This document shows, piece after piece, positions 17,009 through 24,856 of a stretch of 64,000 nucleotides of DNA (positions are counted from its first letter, which is position 1; each line of letters opens with the position of its first letter). The DNA is from Terriglobia bacterium (lineage in GTDB: Bacteria > Acidobacteriota > Terriglobia > Terriglobales > Acidobacteriaceae). The notes under the pieces were generated by a model. That model made no database searches and had not been told where the DNA came from. It was given only the letters and a program-made list of their open reading frames with translations. The stretch covers positions 62,001-126,000 of the forward strand of contig JAIQET010000001.1 in NCBI GenBank assembly GCA_020073645.1, written 5' to 3'. Both the position numbers and the translations under genes were made by a program.

Positions 17009-17445
17009 CGGTTCGTAAGTATCTGGTGCTGGCTGGGGTAACGATCTTCGCCGCGATGGGCGATTCCCTGCTGGCGTACGGCATGCGGCAAGTGGGTAGC
17101 CTCTCCTGGCACCACTTGCCCGAGGTTATTCTCGCCGTTTTCAATCCCTGGGTGGCCCTGGGGGTTCTTCTTCTGCTCGGATTCTTTGCTTCCTACATGA
17201 CCGCGCTTTCCTGGGCGGATCTGACCTATGTGCTCCCCGCCACCTCGCTCGGCTACGTGCTGCTGGCGCTGATCGCCAGGTTCTGGCTGCACGAGGATGT
17301 GACCAGCAGCCGCTGGTTGGGGATTCTCCTGATCTCGGCCGGCGTGGGATTTGTCACGCAAGGCCCGGCCCTGACCCATCATCCCCCAGCTTCAGTTTCA
17401 GAGGAGTGCTTGCCGGCCATCGCTTCAACGAGGGCGGAGCCATGA
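17005..17445 (+). CDS. Four-helix EamA/SMR-type membrane protein (half transporter 1)
   Basis: A 146-residue membrane protein with four predicted helices, the size of a single EamA repeat. GTG 17005 overlaps the hpnJ stop (GTGA). The first helix carries GDSLLAYGMRQVG, and the fourth is SRWLGILLISAGVGFVTQG. It and the next gene share the pattern GDxLLxxxMxQxG and the ending LHExVxxxRWL, so they are paralogues. Paired proteins of this size include ArnE/ArnF, which flip a lipid-linked sugar. I infer a heterodimeric flippase, perhaps for a hopanoid or its head-group precursor. Confidence 0.75.
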   Translation: MTVRKYLVLAGVTIFAAMGDSLLAYGMRQVGSLSWHHLPEVILAVFNPWVALGVLLLLGFFASYMTALSWADLTYVLPATSLGYVLLALIARFWLHEDVTSSRWLGILLISAGVGFVTQGPALTHHPPASVSEECLPAIASTRAEP

Positions 17446-17822
17446 AGCACTTGTATACCTGGAGCGCGATTGCGGTCATTGTACTGGCCTCCACCGCCGG
17501 CGATGTGCTGCTCTCGCGCGCCATGAAGCAAATCGGCGACGTGGGGGAACTGCGTCGCCGTTCCGGACTGCTAAGTGTGGTGGGAAGCATCCTGCGTCAT
17601 CCCAGTTTCCTGCTTGGCGTTTTGGCCATGACCGTGGCCTTTTACAGTCTGCTGTTCGGGCTCTCCTGGGGTGATGTCAGCCTGGTCGCGCCAGCCTCCG
17701 CGTCGCTCACTTTTGTTGCCAGTGCCATCGCCGCCAAGTTCTTCCTGCACGAGCGCGTGGATCATCGCCGCTGGCTGGCGGCGGTGCTGGTGGCCGCCGG
17801 AGTCTTGCTGCTGGCGGCGTAG
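17442..17822 (+). CDS. Four-helix EamA/SMR-type membrane protein (half transporter 2)
   Basis: A 126-residue paralogue of the preceding protein. The start ATG 17442 overlaps the previous stop (ATGA) and has GGGCGGAG upstream. Four helices are visible: AIAVIVLASTAGDVLLSRAM, FLLGVLAMTVAFYSLLFGL, VAPASASLTFVASAIAAKFFL and RWLAAVLVAAGVLLLAA. The pair most likely forms one transporter. It ends the plus-strand hopanoid operon and converges on hpnE. Confidence 0.75.
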   Translation: MKHLYTWSAIAVIVLASTAGDVLLSRAMKQIGDVGELRRRSGLLSVVGSILRHPSFLLGVLAMTVAFYSLLFGLSWGDVSLVAPASASLTFVASAIAAKFFLHERVDHRRWLAAVLVAAGVLLLAA

Positions 17823-17887
17823 CGAGGGAAATCGACTCCAGGGTGGGACTCGCTGTTCTCAGGGGAATGGTCAAGATTCGTCGGACA

Positions 17888-17918
17888 CGTGGCCGGCGGG
17901 ACGCCGGCGCTACGGCCG
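17888..17918 (+). repeat. Dispersed GCCGGCG repeat, family R1 (copy 2)
   Basis: GGCCGGCGGGACGCCGGCGCTACGG between the convergent EamA pair and hpnE. The core GCCGGCG-gga-CGCCGGC forms a hairpin and could act as a bidirectional transcription end. Confidence 0.7.
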
Positions 17919-17924
17919 GAACCT

Positions 17925-19415
17925 CTATCCGCGAAACAACCGCATGAACCCCCTCGGGGGAAGGTCCGGCGCCAGGAAGGTTGCATCACGCTGCCCCGCC
18001 ACTTGCGCAATGCATTCTGCCGCCTTATAGCCGCTGCGTACCGCCCCTTCCATGGTGGCGGGCCAGCCGGTGGCGGTCCAGTCTCCGGCCAGAAACACCC
18101 GTGGCCACACCGTCTCGGGCTGTGGCCGATGCAGGTCCACGCCCGGTCGGGGCGAATATGTCGCGTGCACTTCTTTAATCACCGTGGATTTCACCAGGTT
18201 CGCGGTTCTGGCCTCGGGGAAAAACTCTCGCAGTTCGCTCAGCGCGAGGTCAATGATTTCGGCGCGGGATTTCTCAACCAGGGTCTTGGAGGAACTGACC
18301 ACGAGTTCGACGTAGCTACCGCCTTGCTGGTCCCCATTGTCTGGGGTTGCGCACTGCTCTGCGGGGGCGGGGCGCCCCCGCCCTTCGACTGCGCTCAGGG
18401 CAGGCTGCCGGCGGGACGCCGGCGCTACAAGTTTCGACTTGTGGAACATCCACTGGATGGTGCGATCGAGCAAGACCGCGTGGTCCAGGTCGGTAATCTG
18501 GCGGTCGAACCAGAGGTGGATGCCGGTAATGGGTGAGGTCTCCAATTGATCGAGCGTCTGGCGTAGCGGCTCGGCCGCCGAGGTTTGCGGGAGCATCCGT
18601 GACAGCACTTCGAAGGGCACCGCCAGGACCGCGAAGTCGAAGCTGTCTTCCCCGCCCGGAAACAACAGTCTGACCCCGGCAAACTCGGCGCGGAAGCCAT
18701 CCACCCCGGCGCGCAAACGTACTTCTCCGCCGCGCATGCTGATGTAATCACCCGCCACGCTGTAAAGCTCGGTCAAGGGGACGGTGGGCACACCCATGCG
18801 GCCGGCTGCCGCTGACTTCAGGAACGACTCCCGCATTACCTGGGCGGCGGAGGGAACGGAGACACGGTCAAGGTCCTCGTTCAGCGCGCTAACCAGCACG
18901 GTTTTCCAGAAGCGCCCTATGGCGCGCTCCGTTTGGCCGTGACGGCGCAGCCAGGTCAGAAAAGATTCTCCCCGGTCCGGGGGCGTCATGGGCGCGAGCG
19001 CTGCCATTGCCCCCGCGATAGCCAACTTGTCGGGCCAGTTGAGGCAGGCAGCGCGTAGAAACGCCGGAGCTGTGTGTAAGGGCGCGGGCAGCGAGGAAGG
19101 TTCGATCACCGAAGCACGGCCACCCGGCTCCAGAAAGGTCAGCCGGTCGTACCAGCGAATTTTCTCTTCCACGCCAATACGTCGATAAAACTTTACCAGG
19201 TTGGTGCAGCAGCCCAGCAGCACATGCTGGCAGTTGTCGACGACTTCGCCAGTGCCGGGATGCTCGTAGGAGGAGGCGCGCCCGCCCAGAAACGGGCGGC
19301 GCTCAAACAGGGTTACGTGAAAGCCGCTGTCGGCTAAAGCACAACCGGCGGCCAGTCCCGCCAGGCCGCCTCCGACCACCGCCACTCTGGGAGCTTGTGT
19401 CCAGCGTTCGCTCAT
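17925..19415 (-). CDS. hpnE: Hydroxysqualene dehydroxylase HpnE
   Basis: A 496-residue FAD-dependent amine-oxidase-fold protein with the dinucleotide-binding motif VAVVGGGLAGLAAGCAL and VTLFERRPFLGGRASSY; the C-terminal FAD site is RVFLAGDWTATGWPATMEGAVRSG. With HpnC and HpnD it makes squalene from farnesyl diphosphate; HpnE removes the hydroxyl of hydroxysqualene. It follows hpnD with a 1-base overlap (TGATG). Between MFHKSKL and SYVELVVSSSK the protein carries about 36 extra residues (with RQPALSAVEG) encoded by a dispersed palindromic repeat, inserted in frame. Whether the enzyme tolerates this loop is not known, but the frame is open throughout. Confidence 0.92.
   Translation of the reverse strand: MSERWTQAPRVAVVGGGLAGLAAGCALADSGFHVTLFERRPFLGGRASSYEHPGTGEVVDNCQHVLLGCCTNLVKFYRRIGVEEKIRWYDRLTFLEPGGRASVIEPSSLPAPLHTAPAFLRAACLNWPDKLAIAGAMAALAPMTPPDRGESFLTWLRRHGQTERAIGRFWKTVLVSALNEDLDRVSVPSAAQVMRESFLKSAAAGRMGVPTVPLTELYSVAGDYISMRGGEVRLRAGVDGFRAEFAGVRLLFPGGEDSFDFAVLAVPFEVLSRMLPQTSAAEPLRQTLDQLETSPITGIHLWFDRQITDLDHAVLLDRTIQWMFHKSKLVAPASRRQPALSAVEGRGRPAPAEQCATPDNGDQQGGSYVELVVSSSKTLVEKSRAEIIDLALSELREFFPEARTANLVKSTVIKEVHATYSPRPGVDLHRPQPETVWPRVFLAGDWTATGWPATMEGAVRSGYKAAECIAQVAGQRDATFLAPDLPPRGFMRLFRG
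18361..18427 (+). repeat. Dispersed GCCGGCG repeat, family R1, inside hpnE (copy 3)
   Basis: Two hairpins in a row: GCGGGGGCG-ggg-CGCCCCCGC at 18361-18381 and GCCGGCG-gga-CGCCGGC near 18407-18423, joined by CCTTCGACTGCGCTCAGGGCAG. The element ends in GCTAC, like the other copies. It lies in the coding sequence of hpnE and keeps its frame. Confidence 0.75.
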
Positions 19416-20356
19416 CAGGCCAGGCGTTTCAGCAAGCCCTTTCCCAGGATGGTGAGCTTCTGGGGCACGGTGAGGCTGACCTTGCCGCTGAACACGTCAT
19501 ACTGACGATTCGCGATTTTCTCGAGCAGCCGCTGGTAGATAGTGATCAGCACCCAAAGGGCGGGCTGGCTGTCCTCTTCGATCAGCGGAATCAGGTCGTC
19601 GCCCGCAGCATAGTATTCGCGCGCCCGGTTGGCTTCCATAGCGAGCAGTTCGCGAAAGCGGGAGGGATCGCCGGCCGAACTCAGCTCGGTGGGAGCAATG
19701 CCAAACTTCGCCAGGTCTTCCTCCGGCAGATACACCCGGCCGACTGCGGCATCTTCTTTCACGTCGCGAATGATATTGGTGAGCTGGAAGGCCAGCCCCA
19801 GGCGCTCGGCCAGGGGTTCGGCGGAAGGATCGCGGTAGCCGAAGACCCGGATGCATACCAGACCCACGACCGAAGCTACCCGGTAGCAATAGAGGTAGAG
19901 ATCGTCGAAGGTCTTGTAATGGACCACCACACCTTGCTGCCCCGACGCGGCCGGCTCCGCCCCTTCCTGCACGTCCATCGCAGTGCCGTAGGCTAACTGG
20001 TCGAGCAGTCCGTCGGGAATCTTGTAGCGGCGCTGCGCGTCGGTAAGCGCCAACAGCACGGCATCGTCGGTCGGGTGGCCGGCTTGCGCGCGGTGCAGGG
20101 CATCCAGCCAATCGCTCAGTTTCTGCCGTCGCTCCTGCAAGGACAAACTCGAGTCGTCCGCGATATCGTCACACCGCCGCATGAACGCATACACCGCGCA
20201 CAGCGCCTGACGCTTGGGCCGCGGCAAGACCAGGAAGGCATAATAGAAATTCCGGGCAGCGGCGCGCGTAATACCGCGACACACCGAGTAGGCAACCGCC
20301 AGTTGCGACTCCGTCGGAGCAAACGGGTTGGGGGCTGGTTGCACGGCGGTACTCAT
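19415..20356 (-). CDS. hpnD: Presqualene diphosphate synthase HpnD
   Basis: A 313-residue trans-isoprenyl diphosphate synthase of the squalene/phytoene group. The first Asp-rich motif is MRRCDDIADD and the second QLTNIIRDVKEDAAVGRVYLP; YCYRVASVVGLVCIRVFGY is the typical connecting helix. HpnD condenses two farnesyl diphosphates to presqualene diphosphate. About 13 extra residues (around EPAASGQQG) sit before the conserved YKTFDDLYLYCY. It overlaps hpnC by 4 bases and hpnE by 1, so hpnC-hpnD-hpnE are translationally coupled in the usual order. Confidence 0.93.
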   Translation of the reverse strand: MSTAVQPAPNPFAPTESQLAVAYSVCRGITRAAARNFYYAFLVLPRPKRQALCAVYAFMRRCDDIADDSSLSLQERRQKLSDWLDALHRAQAGHPTDDAVLLALTDAQRRYKIPDGLLDQLAYGTAMDVQEGAEPAASGQQGVVVHYKTFDDLYLYCYRVASVVGLVCIRVFGYRDPSAEPLAERLGLAFQLTNIIRDVKEDAAVGRVYLPEEDLAKFGIAPTELSSAGDPSRFRELLAMEANRAREYYAAGDDLIPLIEEDSQPALWVLITIYQRLLEKIANRQYDVFSGKVSLTVPQKLTILGKGLLKRLA

Positions 20357-21285
20357 AGCAGCTTCCCCAGCGCGGCTCGCGCCACCAGCGCCAGTTTGCG
20401 GGTTCTGGAGATGGCAGGGCGGCGTCCCAGAACGGCGTATCCCTGGCGTGCGATGGCGCTCAGAATCTCCTGTCCGCCGCGGCTGAACAGCTCGATATCA
20501 GTGGCGAGTTCGCGGTCGACTTTTTCCGCCAGCGGCCGCCCCTGCCGGAACCAGTCATGGGCGCGATCCACCTCAAATCGGATCAATTCGCAAAAGGCCG
20601 ACGTGTTGCTCGCGGAAGCAATCTCTTCTTCCCTTACCCTGTAGCGCTCCAAGTCTTCGAGCGGGAGGTAGATGCGGCCCTTGGCGTAATCCACGCTCAC
20701 ATCCTGCCAGAAATTAGCCAGTTGCAGCGCGGTGCAAGTGAAATCGGAGAGCGTCTGGCGTTCTCCGTCACGATACCCGCAGACATACAGCACCAGGTGG
20801 CCCACCGGGTTGGCGGAATAGCGGCAATAGCCGAGCAAATCTTCGAATGTGGGGTAGCGCGTGATCGTCTGGTCCTGGCGGAAGGCCTTCAGCAAATCAG
20901 AAAACGGCTGCTTGGGGATGTCACAAGTGCGCACGGTCTCCGCCAGTGCCACAAACACCGGGTGCCGCGGCGAACCGCTGTAACAGGCATCCAGTTCGGC
21001 CTCCCACTGGTCGAGCAACTGCAACGAGGCCTGCGCATCACCCACCTCATCTCCCAGGTCATCGGAAATGCGGCAGTAGGCATAAACATTGAAGAAGTGC
21101 TGGCGTAATCGTTCGGGCAGGAACCAGGTCGCCACCGAGAAGTTCTCGTAATGCGTGCGCGCCAAGCGCCGGCAGTACTCGCGAGCTTCGACTCCCGAGG
21201 GGGCGCGCTCAGGAATGGCGTATTCCGGCGGGAGATTGCTCCAGCCAGACGAAAGCCGGGAGTCGTTGCTGGCAATGGATGACAT
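20353..21285 (-). CDS. hpnC: Hydroxysqualene synthase HpnC
   Basis: A 310-residue squalene/phytoene synthase homologue with the HpnC-specific start HYENFSVATWFLP. Asp-rich motifs are CRISDDLGDEVGD and QLANFWQDVSVDYAKGRIYLP, and the middle has FEDLLGYCRYSANPVGHLVL. HpnC turns presqualene diphosphate into hydroxysqualene. The gene begins 36 bases after the stop of the second Zn-dehydrogenase gene, so it probably belongs to the same long transcript. Confidence 0.93.
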   Translation of the reverse strand: MSSIASNDSRLSSGWSNLPPEYAIPERAPSGVEAREYCRRLARTHYENFSVATWFLPERLRQHFFNVYAYCRISDDLGDEVGDAQASLQLLDQWEAELDACYSGSPRHPVFVALAETVRTCDIPKQPFSDLLKAFRQDQTITRYPTFEDLLGYCRYSANPVGHLVLYVCGYRDGERQTLSDFTCTALQLANFWQDVSVDYAKGRIYLPLEDLERYRVREEEIASASNTSAFCELIRFEVDRAHDWFRQGRPLAEKVDRELATDIELFSRGGQEILSAIARQGYAVLGRRPAISRTRKLALVARAALGKLL

Positions 21286-21321
21286 AGTCAGTTCCGTCCC
21301 CGGTGATTCGAACCCTGTGCC

Positions 21322-22359
21322 TTAATGGCCAGGAATAATGGCGGTCTTGATGTCGCCGTTGCGGTTCAGCATGTGGCGCAGCACCTGCTGCAGGCGCGAA
21401 AGTGGCGCTTCGCCGGTGATGTAGTCGGTGGAGCGCACTTTCTTCTCGGCAATCAGCGCGAACGCCCGGCGCACCGTTTCCGGGGTGTGATGGAAGGTGG
21501 CCTTGAGCGTGACCTCCGAATAATGCAAGCGGTTGGTATCAAGCTGAACCTTGGTGCCACTGGCGCAGCCGCCGAAGAAGTTTACGGTGCCGCCCTTGCG
21601 CACCATATCAATGGCCCACTCCCACGCCTCGGGACGACCCACCGCTTCGATGACCACGTCACCGCCGCGCTTGTCCGGCGAGAGCATGCGCACCGCTTCC
21701 ACCGGATCTTTCACCTTGGTGATTTGCACCACCTCGTGGGCGCCCATGCGTTTGGCCGCATCCACCTGGGAATCCCGTTTGACCACCGAGATGACGTTGC
21801 ATCCCGTGGCTTTCGCCACCTGCACGAACATCAGGCCGATGGGACCGCCACCGATCACGGTTACGGTATCGCCGATCTCCACTCCGGTCTCATGCAAGCC
21901 GCGCAGTACGCAAGCCAGAGGTTCCACCATGGCGGCTTCTTCGTAGGTCACGTCCGGCGGGACGGCCAGCATATTGGTTTCAACGATGCGCCGCGGGATT
22001 CGGATGTACTCCGCATAGGCTCCGTTGTTAAACAGCAGGTCCTCGCAAAGGTTCTCCTGGTGCTTGGAGCAGTAGAAACACATCTGGCAGGGCGCAGAGT
22101 TCAGCGCCACCACCCGCATTCCCTTCTTGAAGCCGCGCACGCCAGGACCGACCTCGTCGATCACTCCCGCCAGTTCGTGCCCGAACAAGGCTGGCGGCAC
22201 AATCATGCGGGCGTGATAGCCGCGCTGGTAAACCTTCAGGTCGGTGCCGCAGGTCAGTGCCACCTGCACCTTGACCAGTACTTCTCCATCCCCCACGCGG
22301 GGAATCGGCACCCGTTCGATCTTTACGTCCTCTTTGCCGTAGAGGACAGCTGCTGTCAT
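21322..22359 (-). CDS. Zinc-dependent alcohol dehydrogenase within hopanoid locus (ADH 1)
   Basis: A 345-residue medium-chain dehydrogenase. ATG 22359 is chosen (MTAAVLYGKEDVKIERV), 12 bases after the upstream stop with GCGGAAAG close by; GTG 22389 would overlap the upstream gene. The catalytic zinc ligands are in TCGTDLK and GHELAGV; the structural-zinc loop is CQMCFYCSKHQENLC; the cofactor site is VIGGGPIGLMFVQVA. It resembles sorbitol/threonine dehydrogenase-like members that act on polyols. Placed between hpnG and hpnC, it may act on the polyol side chain of hopanoids, which is inference. Confidence 0.82.
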   Translation of the reverse strand: MTAAVLYGKEDVKIERVPIPRVGDGEVLVKVQVALTCGTDLKVYQRGYHARMIVPPALFGHELAGVIDEVGPGVRGFKKGMRVVALNSAPCQMCFYCSKHQENLCEDLLFNNGAYAEYIRIPRRIVETNMLAVPPDVTYEEAAMVEPLACVLRGLHETGVEIGDTVTVIGGGPIGLMFVQVAKATGCNVISVVKRDSQVDAAKRMGAHEVVQITKVKDPVEAVRMLSPDKRGGDVVIEAVGRPEAWEWAIDMVRKGGTVNFFGGCASGTKVQLDTNRLHYSEVTLKATFHHTPETVRRAFALIAEKKVRSTDYITGEAPLSRLQQVLRHMLNRNGDIKTAIIPGH

Positions 22360-22370
22360 CTTTCCGCTCA

Positions 22371-23492
22371 CTATGGATTTCCTTCCCACGAGCTGCCCGG
22401 CTGAATCACGACTTTCAGGGAATCCGGTTGGGGGTGGGCAGCCAGGTTTAAGGCCTCCACGCTGCTGGAGAGAGAGAAGCGATGACTGATCAGGCGTTCC
22501 AAGTCCATCTCACGGTGCATCACGAACCGCACCGAATCCTCTTGCAGCTCGACGGAAGCGCTGTAGGACCCCAACAATGTTTTCTCGTCTACACAAACCG
22601 AAGCGGGATCGATGCTGGCCTCCCCGCGCACGGTCTGCGCAAATAACAGCACCCGGCCGCCCGGACGTACCGCATCCATGGCGGTCCGGATCAAGGCGTT
22701 GCTGCCGACCGCCAAAACAGCGGCATCAGCACCACGCCCCTCGGTCCGCTCGCGCACTACTTTCACCGTGTCGGTGCACGAAGCGTCAATAATGTTCCCC
22801 AAGCCGAATGTTTTAGATATTGTAAGCCTCTGGGGATACAAATCGGAAGTAATTACCGTGGCCCCTGTCCGTTTGGCCAATACACTCAGTATGATGCCGA
22901 TCGGTCCCTGACCTATTACTAGAACGGTTTCATCCCCTTGCAAGCACAAGCTTTCGATTCCCTTCATGCAAGTGTTCACCGGCTCGACAAAGCAGGCCTG
23001 TTCGAAAGAGATGTTATCCGGGATACGCACGGTTCCGCCACGCACAATCCAGTCCATCACGCGGACATATTGCGCAAAGCCGCCGCCACTGGGTTCGAAG
23101 CCGGCGGTGCAGCCCACCTTCTTGTAGGTTTCACACTGGGCGAAGGTCTTGTGGCGGCAGTAAAAGCATCGGCCGCACGGAATGTGATGAAAGACGACCA
23201 CGCGGTCCGCGGGATTGAAGTCGCGCACGCCCTTCCCCACGGCCGCCACTACCCCTGCAGTCTCGTGTCCGAAGATGCGTGGCGCAGAGTGCGAACCGGT
23301 GGCGATCTTCTTCAAGTCCGTGCCGCAGATGCCGCAGGTGTGCACTCGTACCAACAACTCCCCGGGGCCGACATCGGGGACCGGAACCGTCTCCAGGCGG
23401 ACCTCATTGACCGCGCGGTAAACTGCTGCCAGCATAGTGGCAGGTATCGCTGGCTCGCGTTCTCGGATTGCGAATTGTCCGGCAATCGCCAT
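22371..23492 (-). CDS. Zinc-dependent alcohol dehydrogenase within hopanoid locus (ADH 2)
   Basis: A 373-residue medium-chain dehydrogenase, a distant paralogue of the next gene. Zinc ligands are in GICGTDLK and FGHETAGV, with the structural loop CGRCFYCRHKTFAQC and the cofactor site VIGQGPIGIILSVLA. Alternative starts exist inside the first 20 residues (for example ATG at MLAAVYRAVNEV). It follows the exported hypothetical gene after 18 bases. Two dehydrogenases in tandem within a hopanoid gene string suggest an oxidation/reduction pair acting on ribosylhopane or a derived polyol; no published function is claimed. Confidence 0.82.
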   Translation of the reverse strand: MAIAGQFAIREREPAIPATMLAAVYRAVNEVRLETVPVPDVGPGELLVRVHTCGICGTDLKKIATGSHSAPRIFGHETAGVVAAVGKGVRDFNPADRVVVFHHIPCGRCFYCRHKTFAQCETYKKVGCTAGFEPSGGGFAQYVRVMDWIVRGGTVRIPDNISFEQACFVEPVNTCMKGIESLCLQGDETVLVIGQGPIGIILSVLAKRTGATVITSDLYPQRLTISKTFGLGNIIDASCTDTVKVVRERTEGRGADAAVLAVGSNALIRTAMDAVRPGGRVLLFAQTVRGEASIDPASVCVDEKTLLGSYSASVELQEDSVRFVMHREMDLERLISHRFSLSSSVEALNLAAHPQPDSLKVVIQPGSSWEGNP

Positions 23493-23510
23493 TGGGTGGG
23501 TCTTCCCGCT

Positions 23511-24044
23511 TTAGTTGGGGCTGGTATTCGTCAAGCTCACTTCCACGCTCATGCTTTCCAGATGCCAGCGCTCCGGCACCAACAGATGGTACTTCGTGAC
23601 TTGCGTGACACAATAGAAGTCTTCCACTTTAACCACACGCTTCGCCAGCGCCGGAACCACCGCATACACGTTGGGATCCAGGCGCGAAATTGCGCCCTTC
23701 ACTCCCTGGTTCAGGTAAGGGTCCCGGGATGCCAGGAGCAAGTTGCCATACGAGCGTCGTTTCAAGTCCACCAGGCTCACTTGCCACGCCAGAATCCTGT
23801 CGTCCCCCGATCCTACCCTCTCCGGAACCAGGGAGAACTGGTAACGCTCCCGCCCCGCAGAATCCTTGATGCGAGCGTGATACTCAAAATTCTTGTTGTC
23901 CAGGTTCACTTCAAAAGTTGTCTCCGCAATACGCGTCGGACCCTTGCGGAAACTCTCAACATAGACCGTGGCCGGTGTGGCTTGCGCGTGCAACTGCCCC
24001 AGCAACAACAGCATCGTAAGCGCCAGGCAACTCTTCCGGCTCAT
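23511..24044 (-). CDS. Exported hypothetical protein in hopanoid operon
   Basis: A 177-residue protein starting at ATG 24044, which overlaps the hpnG stop by 4 bases. It has a signal peptide (LALTMLLLLGQLHAQA) and a mature part rich in beta strands (TTFEVNLDNKNFEYHARI, RERYQFSLVPERV, RRSYGNLLLASRDPYL). I recognise no family. The tight coupling to hpnG and the export signal suggest a periplasmic or outer-membrane role linked to hopanoids, for example transport or attachment, but this is inferred only from position. Confidence 0.65.
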   Translation of the reverse strand: MSRKSCLALTMLLLLGQLHAQATPATVYVESFRKGPTRIAETTFEVNLDNKNFEYHARIKDSAGRERYQFSLVPERVGSGDDRILAWQVSLVDLKRRSYGNLLLASRDPYLNQGVKGAISRLDPNVYAVVPALAKRVVKVEDFYCVTQVTKYHLLVPERWHLESMSVEVSLTNTSPN

Positions 24045-24772
24045 CGCTCTCGACCCACTGCCGGCTGCAATTCAGGCGCTGCGCTCATTTCGGCTGGACG
24101 ATTGTAGCGGTCCAGCGCGGCGCACAAGGCCTTTGCGGCCAGCGAACTATTCCTAGCCAGTCGCACTAACCTGAGCCACAACCAGGGCCGGAGGGCCGCA
24201 TAGGCAACCAACTTTGCCGAGCTGAACTGCCCATCCGCGTCAAGGAATCTCTGCATGGGAAGCATGACGAAGTCGCTTTCATCCGAAATTGCTTTCAGCG
24301 TACTGAAGCGAATCCCGTGAGCTTGCGCCGCCCGGGCAACTGCGGAGGCCTCCATGTCGACTGCCTGCGCTCCGTACGCCGCGGCCAGCTTGGCCTTTTG
24401 CTCGGTTCCAGCGATGGAAGCTAAGCTGACCAATACGCCATCTCCGGCTCCAGTTTCGACCCGGCTTCCATCTCCAATGTCAACCACCGTGGCTGGCGCA
24501 AACAGCGCGCCGGCTCTCAGCTTCGGATCGAGGGCACCGGCAAAGCCCACAGACAGCACAAGGCCAGGATCATAGAGCGCGATGACCGCTTCCCCGGCCC
24601 GGCGTGCAGCCTCGGCCCCAATTCCGCCGCAAACCAACACCACGCGATCGTTCTCGAAAAACTTGAAGCGTCGGCCCTGGTGGTCGCGTTCAGCTACGCG
24701 CCAGCTCCGGATGAGCGGCCGCACCTCGCGTTCCAGGGCGGCAACGATGGCGACTTTGGAGTTCTTGTGCAC
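24041..24772 (-). CDS. hpnG: Adenosylhopane nucleosidase/phosphorylase HpnG
   Basis: A 243-residue nucleoside phosphorylase-fold protein starting at GTG 24772. The motifs VAIVAALEREVRPL, VVLVCGGIGAEAARRAGEA, SVGFAGALDPKLRAG and the nucleoside-site AVDMEASAVARAAQ with ISDESDF are those of the MTAN/HpnG group. HpnG removes adenine from adenosylhopane to give ribosylhopane (or its phosphate). Downstream genes follow with 4-base coupling; upstream, a dispersed repeat separates it from hpnA. Confidence 0.9.
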   Translation of the reverse strand: MHKNSKVAIVAALEREVRPLIRSWRVAERDHQGRRFKFFENDRVVLVCGGIGAEAARRAGEAVIALYDPGLVLSVGFAGALDPKLRAGALFAPATVVDIGDGSRVETGAGDGVLVSLASIAGTEQKAKLAAAYGAQAVDMEASAVARAAQAHGIRFSTLKAISDESDFVMLPMQRFLDADGQFSSAKLVAYAALRPWLWLRLVRLARNSSLAAKALCAALDRYNRPAEMSAAPELQPAVGRER

Positions 24773-24780
24773 GCTTCAGT

Positions 24781-24838
24781 CGTCCCTACGGGACGGTTGC
24801 CGAGCTGCGCTCGGCCTGGACGGGTCAAAGACCCGTCC
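24781..24838 (-). repeat. Dispersed palindromic repeat, family R2 (copy 2)
   Basis: Reverse-strand copy of the repeat at 7062-7112: GGGACGGTTGCCGAGCTGCGCTCGGCC, then GACGGGTC...GACCCGTCC. It fills nearly all of the 84-base gap between hpnA and hpnG. Confidence 0.65.
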
Positions 24839-24856
24839 CTAAACGAGCCAGGCGGA

